DNA of 47,304 nt, taken from contig NZ_JACSZV010000047.1 in the NCBI RefSeq assembly GCF_014472415.1, positions 1-47,304 on the forward strand, given 5' to 3'. A model generated the notes under the pieces. That model was not told where the DNA came from. It ran no database searches and saw nothing but the letters and a program-made list of their open reading frames with translations. Every line of letters starts with the position of its first letter. The stretch's first letter is position 1. This DNA is from Pseudomonas sp. N40(2020) (GTDB lineage Bacteria > Pseudomonadota > Gammaproteobacteria > Pseudomonadales > Pseudomonadaceae). The position numbers were made by a program, and so were the translations under genes. Below are positions 14,968 to 24,340 of the stretch, one piece after another.

Positions 14968-16266
14968 TTAATGCGAAGTGACTTGCCCCAGGTCATCGCC
15001 GGAAGTGGTCTGCATATCGTTCTTGCGCAGGCTGGCAACATCGGCTGCTTTCACTGGAGCGCCCTTGTTACCCCAACTGCCGCGAATAAAACTCACCACA
15101 TCTGCGACTTCCTGATCCGACAGGCGCCATGCATACGCGGGCATGGTGAAGGTCGAAGGCGCCGTGTGCGTCGCTGGCAAAGTCCCGCCCTTGAGCACAA
15201 TGTGAATCAACGAAGTCGGGTCATCTGATTGCAGCACCGGATTGCCTGCCAGCGCCGGGAATACCCGCGTATAGCCGTGGCCGTCCGTGCGGTGGCACGC
15301 CGCGCAGTTGTCGATGTACACCGCTGCGCCGCGCTGACTGTCGTCACCGTTCCACAGGGCCTTGGCGATTTTTTCGTCGTACTGGTGCGGCTGATCGTTC
15401 GGATCAGTCGCTGGCAACGACTTGAGATAGCGGGCAATCGCGGTCAGGTCGGCGTCGGTCATGTATTGCATGCTGTGGGTGACCACATCGCTCATGCCGC
15501 CGAACACTGCGCTACGGTCGCTGCGACCGGTCTTGAGGAATTGCACCAGTTGCTCTTCGCTCCAGCTACCCAGGCCGTCCTTGTGGTCACCGCGCAGACT
15601 CTTGGCGATCCAGCCTTCCAGCGGCGCGCTGCCGGCCAGGAAGTTTTTACCATCCGCTGCACTCAAGGATTTTTCCTGCATGGTCAGGGCACGTGGCGTA
15701 TGACAGGCGCCGCAATGTCCGAGGCCTTCCACCAGATAAGCCCCACGATCAATGACCGGATCTTCTGACGTGGCCTTGTAGTCCTCGACCTTCGGCGCAA
15801 ACATCCAGCGCCAGCCCATCAACGGCCAGCGCATGCTCAACGGCCACGGGATGTCGCTGGCCTTGTTCTCCTGCGTCACCGGTTCAACGCCTCGCATGAA
15901 GTACGCGTACAACGCTTTCATGTCGCCTTCGCTGACACGTGCGTAGGACGGATACGGCATCGCCGGGTACAACGTACTACCGTTTTTGGCGATGCCATGA
16001 CGCACGGCCTGATCAAAGTCCTCGAAGCTGTAATCACCGACGCCGGTTTTATCCGGGGTGATGTTGGTCGAGTAGATCGTGCCGATTGGGGTTTCCATCG
16101 GTAGCCCACCGGCGAACGGCTTGCCGTCCTTCGCGGTGTGACAAGCCACACAGTCGCCGGCGCGGGCGAGGTATTCGCCCTGTTTGATCAAGGATTGATC
16201 AACTTCGGCCGCTTGCAAAGTAGCGCTGCCGAGCAGGGCCAGGGTCGCGATAACAAAACTCTTCAT
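14968..16266 (-). CDS. Triheme cytochrome c subunit of a membrane sugar-acid/alcohol dehydrogenase
   Basis: The 432-residue protein has a signal peptide ending near Ala20 and three heme c sites: CVACH (39-43), CGACH (185-189) and CAACH (321-325). This is the layout of the cytochrome subunit of membrane-bound gluconate, 2-ketogluconate and alcohol dehydrogenases. It passes electrons from the flavin subunit to ubiquinone at the periplasmic face. The ATG at 16266 is preferred because AAGGAG lies eight bases before it; the ATG two codons earlier is too close. It is the third gene of the operon, 12 bases after the flavoprotein gene. Confidence 0.93.
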   Translation of the reverse strand: MKSFVIATLALLGSATLQAAEVDQSLIKQGEYLARAGDCVACHTAKDGKPFAGGLPMETPIGTIYSTNITPDKTGVGDYSFEDFDQAVRHGIAKNGSTLYPAMPYPSYARVSEGDMKALYAYFMRGVEPVTQENKASDIPWPLSMRWPLMGWRWMFAPKVEDYKATSEDPVIDRGAYLVEGLGHCGACHTPRALTMQEKSLSAADGKNFLAGSAPLEGWIAKSLRGDHKDGLGSWSEEQLVQFLKTGRSDRSAVFGGMSDVVTHSMQYMTDADLTAIARYLKSLPATDPNDQPHQYDEKIAKALWNGDDSQRGAAVYIDNCAACHRTDGHGYTRVFPALAGNPVLQSDDPTSLIHIVLKGGTLPATHTAPSTFTMPAYAWRLSDQEVADVVSFIRGSWGNKGAPVKAADVASLRKNDMQTTSGDDLGQVTSH

Positions 16267-16278
16267 GGTCATCGCTCC

Positions 16279-18063
16279 TTAAGCCTGAACCAGCGGGCCG
16301 GGGTTTTTCAGGTATTGCTCGCGGATCGCTTTCGCCGACCAATAGGTCAGCGCAGCCACCAGCCCTGTCGGGTTGTAGCCCAGGCCCTGCGGGAACGCCG
16401 ATGCCCCCGGCACGAACACGTTGTGCACGTCCCAGCTCTGCAAGTAGCGGTTCAGAGCGCTGGTTTTCGGGTCGGTGCCCATGATCGCGCCACCGTTGAG
16501 GTGGGTGGTCTGGTACGACGCGGTGTTGAAGTGGTCGCCGACTTTCTTGCCGATCACCGCAATGGCTTTCGGGCCCATCGCTTCGGCGACTTTGCCCATT
16601 TTCTCGACCATGAAGCGGTTCATCTTGATGTCGTTTTCCTGCCAGTCGAACGTCATCCGTAGCAGCGGCAAGCCGTAGGCATCGCGGTACACCGGGTCGA
16701 GATCGAGGTAGTTGCCTCTGTAGGACTGATGCGCGCCGTGAGCGTCCATCGATACCTGATGGGTGTAGTAATCGGCGGTCGCGCGTTTCCACGCACTGCC
16801 CCAGGCCGGAGTGCCCGGTGGGTTGGAGGTGCCGGCAATCGGCCGGCTGCCAGCCTGGTTGACCCACATCGGCGAGCCACCGACGAAGCCGTGCGGGCCG
16901 TGGTCGAAGTTGTCGGCGTTGAAGTCATCCAGCGCCACACCGTTGCCACCGGCACCGATGAAGTTGTTGGTGTGGGTGTCCTTGTCGAAGAACGCTTTTA
17001 TGGTCGCCATGTTCTGGTAGGCGAAGTTGCGCCCGACCACACCTTCGCCGCTGATCGGGTCGTAGGGCTTGCCGATCCCGGAGAGCAGCATCAGCCGCAC
17101 GTTGTGCAACTGGAAGGCGCCGAGAATCACCAGATCCGCCGGTTGCTCGATCTCGCGGCCCTGACCGTCGATGTAAGTCACGCCGGTGGCTTTGGTTTTG
17201 CTGCTGTCGAGGTTGACCCGCAATACATGCGAGTTGGGCCGCAGCTCGAAATTCGGCAAAGGCTTGAGCGCCGGCAGAATGTTCACGTTTGGCGAAGCCT
17301 TGGAATACATGTAGCAAACGTAACCGCTGCAAAATCCGCAGAAGTTGCACGGGCCCATCTGTGCGCCGTAGGGATTGGTGTAAGGCCCTGAAGTATTCGC
17401 CGAAGGCAGGTTGTAGGGTTTGTAACCAACCTCTGTGGCCGCTTTACCGAATAGCTGTGCGGAAACGGTGTTCTTCTGCGCTTCCAACGGGAAGTGGTTC
17501 GAACGATCAGGGGCATAGGGATTACCGCCCTTGCCTTCGCCCACCAACTGACCCTTCACAGTCCATGCCTGACCCGAGGTGCCGAAGACTTTTTCGGCGT
17601 AATCGAAGAACGGCTCCAGTTCCTCATAGCTGACACCGAAGTCCTGGATGGTCATGTCCTTGGGGATGAAGCTTTTGCCGTAGCGTTCTTCGTAGTGGCT
17701 GCGCATACGCAACTCGATCGGGTCGACGCGAAAGTGCACGCCCGACCAGTGCAGCCCTGCACCGCCGACGCCGTTGCCCGGCAGGAACGCGCCCAATTGG
17801 CGGTTCGGCAGGGCAATGTCGTTGACGCTATGGCGAATGGTGACGGTCTCTTTGGAAATGTCCTGGAAAAGTTTTTTGCGCACGCTGTAGGTGAGTTCGT
17901 CGATCACCTGCGGATAGTTGCCGTCGGGGTAGGTGTCCTGCATCGGCCCGCGCTCCAGCGCCAGCACGTTAAGACCCGCTTCGGTCAGCTCCTTGGCCAT
18001 GATCGCGCCGGTCCAGCCGAACCCGACGATGACTGCATCGACCTTCTTCATTACCGTTGCCAT
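16279..18063 (-). CDS. GMC-family FAD dehydrogenase, probable gluconate 2-dehydrogenase large subunit
   Basis: The 594-residue flavoprotein opens with an FAD-binding Rossmann segment (VDAVIVGFGWTGAIMAKEL) and ends with the GMC oxidoreductase C-terminal block, including HLNGGAIMGTDP and the terminal NPTGLVAALTY. A cysteine-rich patch, CNFCGFCSGYVCYMYS, near residue 240 is characteristic of the gluconate dehydrogenase branch. The protein has no signal peptide of its own. It is encoded between a Tat-signal subunit 3 gene and a triheme cytochrome gene, as in known three-subunit gluconate dehydrogenases, so it is probably exported as a partner of subunit 3. Related enzymes use 2-ketogluconate or sorbitol, so the substrate is inferred. 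Confidence 0.9.
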   Translation of the reverse strand: MATVMKKVDAVIVGFGWTGAIMAKELTEAGLNVLALERGPMQDTYPDGNYPQVIDELTYSVRKKLFQDISKETVTIRHSVNDIALPNRQLGAFLPGNGVGGAGLHWSGVHFRVDPIELRMRSHYEERYGKSFIPKDMTIQDFGVSYEELEPFFDYAEKVFGTSGQAWTVKGQLVGEGKGGNPYAPDRSNHFPLEAQKNTVSAQLFGKAATEVGYKPYNLPSANTSGPYTNPYGAQMGPCNFCGFCSGYVCYMYSKASPNVNILPALKPLPNFELRPNSHVLRVNLDSSKTKATGVTYIDGQGREIEQPADLVILGAFQLHNVRLMLLSGIGKPYDPISGEGVVGRNFAYQNMATIKAFFDKDTHTNNFIGAGGNGVALDDFNADNFDHGPHGFVGGSPMWVNQAGSRPIAGTSNPPGTPAWGSAWKRATADYYTHQVSMDAHGAHQSYRGNYLDLDPVYRDAYGLPLLRMTFDWQENDIKMNRFMVEKMGKVAEAMGPKAIAVIGKKVGDHFNTASYQTTHLNGGAIMGTDPKTSALNRYLQSWDVHNVFVPGASAFPQGLGYNPTGLVAALTYWSAKAIREQYLKNPGPLVQA

Positions 18064-18066
18064 GCC

Positions 18067-18813
18067 TTAAGCCCTCTCGCCGCGAATCGAAACTGCCGGG
18101 AAGGGGTATTGCTCGTTGCGTTCCACCCAATCCATGAAATCGGCGCGGGCGCCGGGGAAGCCGATCATGGTCCAGCCGACCATGCCTTTATTACCGCCGT
18201 GGATCGGATCGCAGAAGAACCCTTCCTTGGTGTTTTGCAGCAGCAGATTGAAGAAAATCTTCGCCGGGACGCTATCGAACGGCGGTTTTCCGGCTTCGAG
18301 TTGCTTGAGCAAATCGTCTCGGGTAGCGCTGTCTTGCTCGGCAAATGTTTTACCGTTGAGGGATTTGGTCCACTGATCCGTGGCGGCGATGCCAAGGCGA
18401 TAGATCTCTTTTGGCACCAGTTTGCTCTGCCAGCCCATCTCCGGTGCTGCGTCGGCATTGAACGGACCCTGCATGTACCAAAGGGCACCAGCGGCATACG
18501 GCGTGTTCATTTGACGGTCGATGTATTCCGGCACGCCGGCTTCAAGCGCACCCGGGCCTTGGGCATCGTTGGGAATCAATTGCGCCACGGCAGCATTGAT
18601 GAATGCCCATTCTTCTGCGGTGAAATAGCTCGGCTGATAAACGCCTGCGTCGCCGCGAGCCGGTTGCGCGGCAGGTTTGGCCGGTGCGGCTTCAGGCGCT
18701 GCTTGCAGCACGCTGCTGCCCAGACCGGTACCCGCCAGGGTCACCACTGGAATCAGGGTCAGGGATTTGCGCAAAAACTCACGCCGCGGGTTGTCTCGAT
18801 CTGCATCAGACAT
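18067..18813 (-). CDS. Gluconate 2-dehydrogenase subunit 3 family protein with Tat signal
   Basis: The 248-residue protein begins with a twin-arginine signal (NPRREFLRKSLTLIPVVTLAG) and continues with the gluconate dehydrogenase gamma-subunit fold, including FFTAEEWAFINAAVAQLIPND-like sequence and a conserved C-terminal GFPGARADFMDWVE. Subunit 3 carries the Tat signal for the folded flavoprotein, taking the cofactor-loaded complex to the periplasm. The ATG at 18813 has GAGG eight bases upstream; a longer start at 18834 lacks one. The stop is three bases before the flavoprotein start, indicating one operon with the promoter in 18814-19116. Confidence 0.9.
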   Translation of the reverse strand: MSDADRDNPRREFLRKSLTLIPVVTLAGTGLGSSVLQAAPEAAPAKPAAQPARGDAGVYQPSYFTAEEWAFINAAVAQLIPNDAQGPGALEAGVPEYIDRQMNTPYAAGALWYMQGPFNADAAPEMGWQSKLVPKEIYRLGIAATDQWTKSLNGKTFAEQDSATRDDLLKQLEAGKPPFDSVPAKIFFNLLLQNTKEGFFCDPIHGGNKGMVGWTMIGFPGARADFMDWVERNEQYPFPAVSIRGERA

Positions 18814-19116
18814 GGGGTGCACCTCATCAGGCATTGATGGTTGTCAGCCGTTTCTGAGAACGGTTTCAGGATTTGTCGTCGCGACGTGGCCGGTTGACCC
18901 GGAAAAGGGGGGCGCATCTGCAACATGATGTGACAAATGGTAGCAGGCTAAGCATCCGGTTGAATCGATTCAGCGTAAAAAGACTGAAATTTCGCTTGCC
19001 GGTCCGCTGTAACAGCGCGGGTTCACGATTCTTTGACAGCCGGCTCACGGGGCTTTGACCGGCAGGCTGCGAAGCTGCGTGCTATCACTGAACCATCTCG
19101 ATACGGTCAACCCAGC

Positions 19117-19761
19117 ATGCCCCGAATGCGCCTTTTCCCTGCTTTGTGTTTATCGCTTGTTGCCCTGCTGCACTTGATCCCCGCCCAAGCGGCTGACAGT
19201 GAGACCTCCCGTCCGCCTGAGTGGGCGCAACCGGTTGAAGTGCAATACAACCTGTTCCAGATGTCGCCAACCCTATACCGCAGCGCATTGCCTGATGGCG
19301 GTGTGGTGCCGTTGCTGAAGAATCTCAAGGTGGCCACTGTGATCAACTTTCTGCCGGAGGCCGATACCAATTGGCTGTCCGAGCCGGGCATCAATCAGGT
19401 GCAGTTGCCGTATCGCACCAACCACGTCGACGACAGCGACGTGCTCAAGACCTTGCGCGCCATCGAGAGCGCCGAAGCCAATGGCCCGGTGTTGATGCAT
19501 TGCAAACACGGCTCCGATCGCACCGGTCTGATGGCCGCGATGTACCGCGTGGTGGTGCAGGGCTGGAGCAAAGACGATGCCTTGAGCGAGATGACCCAAG
19601 GCGGGTTTGGTGAGAGCGGGCACTTTCGCGACAGCGTGCGTTACGTGATGCAGGCCGATATCGACAAGTTGCGCACCGCGCTGGCTAACGGCGATTGCAG
19701 TACCAGCGCGTTCGCAACTTGTTCGATGAAGAGCTGGTTCCAGACGGTCAATTTGAAATGA
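19117..19761 (+). CDS. Secreted dual-specificity/tyrosine phosphatase-like protein
   Basis: The 214-residue protein has a signal peptide ending around Ala26 (IPAQAA) and a phosphatase-like domain with the P-loop HCKHGSDRTG, where Cys129 is the nucleophile and Arg135 binds phosphate. The upstream segment LYRSALPDGG and the later QGGFGESGHF fit bacterial DSP/PTP-like folds. Because it is exported, it should act in the periplasm, so the substrate may be a phosphosugar, inositol phosphate or lipid rather than a protein. The start is uncertain: ATG 19117 or 19126, neither with a clear ribosome-binding site. It converges on the M3 peptidase gene with nine bases between. Confidence 0.85.
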   Translation: MPRMRLFPALCLSLVALLHLIPAQAADSETSRPPEWAQPVEVQYNLFQMSPTLYRSALPDGGVVPLLKNLKVATVINFLPEADTNWLSEPGINQVQLPYRTNHVDDSDVLKTLRAIESAEANGPVLMHCKHGSDRTGLMAAMYRVVVQGWSKDDALSEMTQGGFGESGHFRDSVRYVMQADIDKLRTALANGDCSTSAFATCSMKSWFQTVNLK

Positions 19762-19770
19762 TCGACCCAC

Positions 19771-21801
19771 TCAATCTGTCGTGGCCGCAAATAGCGCCGC
19801 GTTGATCGGCCGGTCGAGAAAGGTTTCCAGCGCTTTCAGTAACGAGCGTGAGTCGCCTGGGGCGAAGAACGCATCGCGAAAATCCCGACCCGTTTGCGGG
19901 TCGAACACCCCATCACGCTGAAACCGTTCGAACACTTCGGTGGCCAATACGCCAGACCACTTGTAGGCATAGACCGATGCCTCATAACCGGTCACCAGGT
20001 AGTCAAAACCATTGGCGAAACGGTGATATCCCGACAGTTGCAGGTGAGGAACTTCACGCTGCACATCCTTGAACACTTGTTCGATGCTGCGGCTATCGCC
20101 GTGACTGCAATGTAATTGCAGATCGAACAGTGCCGTCATCAGTAACATTGCGGTGGTGCGGCTGGTGTGGGCACCAATGGCCGCCAGCGCGGTGTTGACC
20201 CGAGCCTCAGTCAGCTGTTCGCCACTCTGGTAATGAGCCGCCAGCCACAACAGAAACGAGGGCGACAGGCAAAAGTGTTCGAACAACTGCCCGGCGAATT
20301 CGGCGGTATCGCGCCCCAATTGGGAAATACCCGCCAGGTTGCGATGGGGCGATCGCGTCAGAACATGCTGCAGACAGTGGCCGAATTCGTGGAACAGCAC
20401 CCGCAGGTTTTCGTGAGAGAGCAGGCAGGGATGCTCGTCGGTGGCAGCCGTGAAGTTGCTATAAAGACGGGCGATCGGCAGCGATGGCCGCCCCTCGGCA
20501 TTGATTCGGCGAATGCGCAGGACAGTGGTGAACGCGTAGTCGGCGTCCTCTTCACGGTGATAGGGATCAAAGTAGATATACCCGATCACCTGCCCGTGCT
20601 CGCTGACCTCAAAGAGCCTTACATCGTCGTGCCAGTGGCTGAACGTCGTCTGTTCGACGATGCGGATCCCGAACAGGCGCTCGCTGAACTGACAGAGCCG
20701 ACGCAAGATGCCATCAAGCGGGAAGTATTGCCGCAAGCCTTTCAGTGCACCATTCAATTGCTGAACGCGCAGTTGCTCGGCAAGGAAGTCTTCATCCCAC
20801 GCCTGTACGTCCGCAATCCCCAGCGTGTGTGCGAACGCTTTCAGGGCCTGGGTATCGCGCAGCAATGCCGGTTTATTCAAAGCCACTTGCTGACGCAAAA
20901 AGGCAGCGACCTGCTCAGGAGACGATGCCATGCGATTTTCGAGGCGTAACTGGACGTAATTCTCGAAACCCAATACCCGGGCTTTCTCGTGACGCAAGGC
21001 GACCAGTACGGTCAGCACCGGATGGTTATCGAGTTTGTCCGCCCGGGGGCCCTGGTCGGACGCCCGGGAAAGCCAGGCAGTGAAATACGCCTCCCGTAGG
21101 GCCCGGTCCTGTGCATGGGTCAGGATTTGCCGGTAGGTGTTTTGATCCAGCGTGAGCAGCCAGCCGTCGTGTCCTGCCTGTTTGGCATTGAGGGCCAGAC
21201 GCGCCTTTGCCGCGGCAGACAAGCCTTCAAGCTGCGCGACGTCGTCGATGCGCTTGCTCCATGCGGCGTTTGCCAGCTCCAGATTGCTTTTAAACAGTTG
21301 CTCCATACTTTTGATGTCGCGGTTCAGGCGGGTGAGTTTCTGCTGCTGTGCAGGCGGTAATTCGATACCGGACAAGCGGAATTTGCGCAGAATCTTCGCC
21401 AGCGAGGCTTTGCGCTGATCATCGAAACTCGCCGCCACCGAACTCTTCGCCAGACGTTGATAAACACGGTAGAGCGCCAGGTTAGCGGCCTTGTCGGCCG
21501 TGTACTGGGCCGCGACAAGGCTGCACAACGCGCTTTCCCTGAGCCAGTCGATATCATTGGGCTTGACGGTCGAGAGGGTTTCAATGACGCCTATGGCTTC
21601 ATCCAGACGAGCATCGGCCTCATCAATGGCAACCACCAGATCGTCCCAGCCAGGATGTTCGGTCTGGCTGGCGATCACCTGCGCAATGATCTGGCGGTTT
21701 TTGGCAACGATCACGTTGATGGCCGGTAGCAGATGCTCGGCGCGAATCGCCGACCACGGGGGCAGGGTCCAGTTTTGTAACAGCGGATTGGTATCAGGCA
21801 T
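19771..21801 (-). CDS. M3-family oligopeptidase, diverged PrlC paralog
   Basis: The 676-residue zinc metallopeptidase has the M3 active site HEFGH at 471-475 with a downstream glutamate-rich helix. It aligns from end to end with PrlC encoded 400 bases upstream: NPLLQNWTLPPWSAIRAEHLLPAI here matches the PrlC start segment, and FRLSGIELPPAQQQK matches FRLSGIDLPEADQK. It therefore probably degrades short cytoplasmic peptides. The ATG at 21801 is chosen because AAGGAAG lies just upstream; the 28-codon extension before it has no homology to PrlC. Identity is clearly below that between orthologs, so this is an old duplication or a paralog acquired elsewhere. Confidence 0.9.
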   Translation of the reverse strand: MPDTNPLLQNWTLPPWSAIRAEHLLPAINVIVAKNRQIIAQVIASQTEHPGWDDLVVAIDEADARLDEAIGVIETLSTVKPNDIDWLRESALCSLVAAQYTADKAANLALYRVYQRLAKSSVAASFDDQRKASLAKILRKFRLSGIELPPAQQQKLTRLNRDIKSMEQLFKSNLELANAAWSKRIDDVAQLEGLSAAAKARLALNAKQAGHDGWLLTLDQNTYRQILTHAQDRALREAYFTAWLSRASDQGPRADKLDNHPVLTVLVALRHEKARVLGFENYVQLRLENRMASSPEQVAAFLRQQVALNKPALLRDTQALKAFAHTLGIADVQAWDEDFLAEQLRVQQLNGALKGLRQYFPLDGILRRLCQFSERLFGIRIVEQTTFSHWHDDVRLFEVSEHGQVIGYIYFDPYHREEDADYAFTTVLRIRRINAEGRPSLPIARLYSNFTAATDEHPCLLSHENLRVLFHEFGHCLQHVLTRSPHRNLAGISQLGRDTAEFAGQLFEHFCLSPSFLLWLAAHYQSGEQLTEARVNTALAAIGAHTSRTTAMLLMTALFDLQLHCSHGDSRSIEQVFKDVQREVPHLQLSGYHRFANGFDYLVTGYEASVYAYKWSGVLATEVFERFQRDGVFDPQTGRDFRDAFFAPGDSRSLLKALETFLDRPINAALFAATTD

Positions 21802-21912
21802 GGCGTCTTCCTTGAGGCGTGGCTGAAAGGGCCAGCCTAAAGAGGAAGAGCGGGAGAAGGGCGGTAGATAGTTACCACCTTCCACCGCTTAGCGACGGAA
21901 GGTGGCAGTGAC

Positions 21913-22203
21913 TTATTGTTGCGGGTCAGGCTTTTTCGCAAGCTTGGGGTTGGGGAAGAACTGCACTGCCTGAACCTTCTTGTCCGGCGGTGGCTTGAGC
22001 GCGCTGGTGTTGACCCGCGTGCCCAGCTCTTTTGGAACCGAAAGCCCTTGCTCGTTCAGTGTGTCGGAGTAACCGCAGGCCACGCATTCGCGGTGCGGCA
22101 CGCTGTCCTCGTTCCACATCATCAACTTGTCCGGCTCGCTGCACGCCGGGCAGACCGCCCCGGCGATAAAGCGTCTTTTGGTAATCACAGGCCCCTCGCT
22201 CAT
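21913..22203 (-). CDS. YheV-family zinc ribbon protein
   Basis: The 96-residue protein carries two CxxC pairs, CPAC near residue 18 and CVAC near residue 40, forming a zinc ribbon. The sequence TKRRFIAGAVCPAC is typical of the YheV family of unknown function. The C-terminus is lysine- and proline-rich. Its ATG overlaps the prlC stop (ATGA), so it is translated with prlC as the second gene of that unit. Confidence 0.92.
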   Translation of the reverse strand: MSEGPVITKRRFIAGAVCPACSEPDKLMMWNEDSVPHRECVACGYSDTLNEQGLSVPKELGTRVNTSALKPPPDKKVQAVQFFPNPKLAKKPDPQQ

Positions 22204-24251
22204 GCTGCCGCGTCCTCACTGAGGCCGCTGTGGCGCAAGAGTGCGTCAATCGACGGCTCGCGACCACGGAAGTCGACGAACAACACCATCGGCGCCTGCG
22301 AACCGCCGCGAGCCAGAATCGCTTCGCGGAACGCGCGACCGGTTTCAGCGTTGAGCACGCCGTCCTCTTCGAACTTCGAAAACGCATCGGCCGACAGCAC
22401 TTCCGCCCACTTGTAGCTGTAGTAACCCGCTGCGTAACCGCCGGCAAAGATGTGCGCGAAGCTGTTCGGGAAGCGGTTGTAGGCCGGTGGACGCATCACC
22501 GAAACCTCGTCTCGCACGCCTTCGAGCACCTGCAACACGCTGCGGCCATCGCCGTGGGTGGCGTGCAGTTCGAAGTCGAACAGCGAGAACTCCAGCTGAC
22601 GCACCATCATCAGGCCGGACTGGAAGTTCTTCGCCGCGAGCATTTTTTCCAGCAGATCCTGTGGCAGCGGCTCGCCGGTTTCGTAATGACCGGAAATCAG
22701 TGCCAGACCTTCCGGCTCCCAGCACCAGTTTTCCATGAACTGGCTCGGCAGCTCGACCGCGTCCCACGCCACGCCGTTGATGCCCGAAACACCGACGTGA
22801 TCAACGCGGGTCAGCAGGTGATGCAGGCCGTGACCGAATTCGTGGAACAGGGTGGTGACTTCGTCGTGGGTCAGCAGCGCAGGCTTGCCACTGTCGGCCG
22901 GGGTGAAGTTGCACACCAGATTGGCCACCGGACTTTGCAGCACGCCTTCGGCAGTGCGGCGGCGGTCGCGGGCGCCGTCCATCCACGCACCGCCACGCTT
23001 GTTGGCGCGGGCATACAGATCGAAGAAGAAGCGGCCAACGTGCTGGCCGTTTTCCTTGATTTCGAACAGGCGGACATCCGGGTGCCAGGTGTCGAAGCCT
23101 TTCTGCTCGGCGATTTCGATTCCGTACAGGCGTTGAACGATGGCGAACAAACCGCCCAGTACTTTGTCGATCGGGAAGTAGGCGCGCAGGGTTTCCTGGG
23201 CGACGCTGTAGCGTTGTTCGCGGAGTTTTTCACCGTAGAAACCGCTGTCCCAGCTTTGCAGATCGGCGCAGCCCTGTTCGGCGGCGTAAGCGCGCAGCTG
23301 TTGCAGGTCCTGCGCGGCGAACGGTTTACTGCGCTTGGCCAGATCACGCAGGAAGCTCAGCACCTGATCGCTGGACTCGGCCATTTTGGTCGCCAGGCTC
23401 AGCTCGGAGAAACTGGTGAAGCCCAACAGTTTGGCCAGTTCCTGACGCAGGTCGAGGATCTCTTCCATCACCGGGCTGTTGTCGTTCTGACCGGCATTCG
23501 GGCCTTGATCCGAGGCGCGGGTGCAGTAGGCGGCGTAGACTTCTTCACGCAGCGTACGGTCCTGGGCGTAGGTCATCACCGCGTAGTAGCTCGGGAATTC
23601 CAGGCTGATCAGCCAACCATCAAGGCCTTTGGCCTGTGCAGCGGCGGCCATTTGCGCCTTGGCCGAATCGGTCAGGCCGGCGAGGGCGGCTTCGTCGGTG
23701 ACGTGCTTGGTCCAGGCCTGGGTAGCGTCGAGCAGCTGGTTGGAGAAACGGCTGCCCAGTTCGGACAGCTTGCTTTGCACTTCGGCGTAGCGCTTCTGAT
23801 CGGCTTCAGGCAGGTCGATACCCGACAGGCGGAAATCGCGCAGGGCGTGTTCCAGGATAGTTTTTTGCGCCACGTCGAAACCGGCGGCTTCCGGGCTGTT
23901 GGCCAGTGCTTCATAAGCCTGGAACAGTTCGCGGTTCTGGCCCATCTCGGTGGAGTAGGCGCTCAGGGCCGGCAGGCACGACTCGTAGGCTTCACGCAGT
24001 TCGGCACTGTTGCACACGGCGTTGAGGTGGCTCACTGGGCTCCATGCGGCACCGAGACGGTCATTGAGTTCGTCCATCGCCAGCACCAGGCCGGCCCAGG
24101 TAGGGGTCTGGCCTTGGCTCTTGAGGATGTCGGCGATGGCGGCGCGGTTGTCGGCGAGGATGGTTTCGATCGCTGGCAGCACGTGCTCGGCACGGATCGT
24201 GGAGAACGGCGGCAGGTCGTAGGACTGCAGAAGAGGGTTGTTCACGCTCAC
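22200..24251 (-). CDS. prlC: Oligopeptidase A (PrlC, M3 metallopeptidase)
   Basis: The 683-residue cytoplasmic zinc peptidase has the motif HEFGH at 470-474 and the M3 signature around it (TLFHEFGHGLHHLLT). PrlC cleaves signal-peptide fragments and other short peptides. The start is taken as GTG at 24251, since AAGGTG precedes it and the product begins VSVNNPLLQ, as the family does; an ATG nine codons upstream lacks a good ribosome-binding site. A divergent gamma-carbonic anhydrase gene starts 89 bases away. The overlapping yheV-type gene follows, then a paralog of prlC. Confidence 0.95.
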   Translation of the reverse strand: MSVNNPLLQSYDLPPFSTIRAEHVLPAIETILADNRAAIADILKSQGQTPTWAGLVLAMDELNDRLGAAWSPVSHLNAVCNSAELREAYESCLPALSAYSTEMGQNRELFQAYEALANSPEAAGFDVAQKTILEHALRDFRLSGIDLPEADQKRYAEVQSKLSELGSRFSNQLLDATQAWTKHVTDEAALAGLTDSAKAQMAAAAQAKGLDGWLISLEFPSYYAVMTYAQDRTLREEVYAAYCTRASDQGPNAGQNDNSPVMEEILDLRQELAKLLGFTSFSELSLATKMAESSDQVLSFLRDLAKRSKPFAAQDLQQLRAYAAEQGCADLQSWDSGFYGEKLREQRYSVAQETLRAYFPIDKVLGGLFAIVQRLYGIEIAEQKGFDTWHPDVRLFEIKENGQHVGRFFFDLYARANKRGGAWMDGARDRRRTAEGVLQSPVANLVCNFTPADSGKPALLTHDEVTTLFHEFGHGLHHLLTRVDHVGVSGINGVAWDAVELPSQFMENWCWEPEGLALISGHYETGEPLPQDLLEKMLAAKNFQSGLMMVRQLEFSLFDFELHATHGDGRSVLQVLEGVRDEVSVMRPPAYNRFPNSFAHIFAGGYAAGYYSYKWAEVLSADAFSKFEEDGVLNAETGRAFREAILARGGSQAPMVLFVDFRGREPSIDALLRHSGLSEDAAA

Positions 24252-24340
24252 GGTTGGCACCTTGGCTGGAAGAAACATGCGCCCATCTTAATTACAATCG
24301 ACACTCACCGCAGCTATCGGCGACAGAGAGAGAACTAATC

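Noticed and set aside
18873..19058. Short frame of 61 codons upstream of the phosphatase-like gene
   Set aside because: It lies in the AT-richer promoter gap, has Arg/Leu/Ser-rich composition and a matching open frame on the other strand, with no coding signals.
22230..24338. Open frame of 702 codons on the plus strand across prlC
   Set aside because: It mirrors prlC in the antisense frame that GC-rich codon use keeps open. Its translation is His/Gln/Val-rich with no family features, and prlC has clear M3 motifs.
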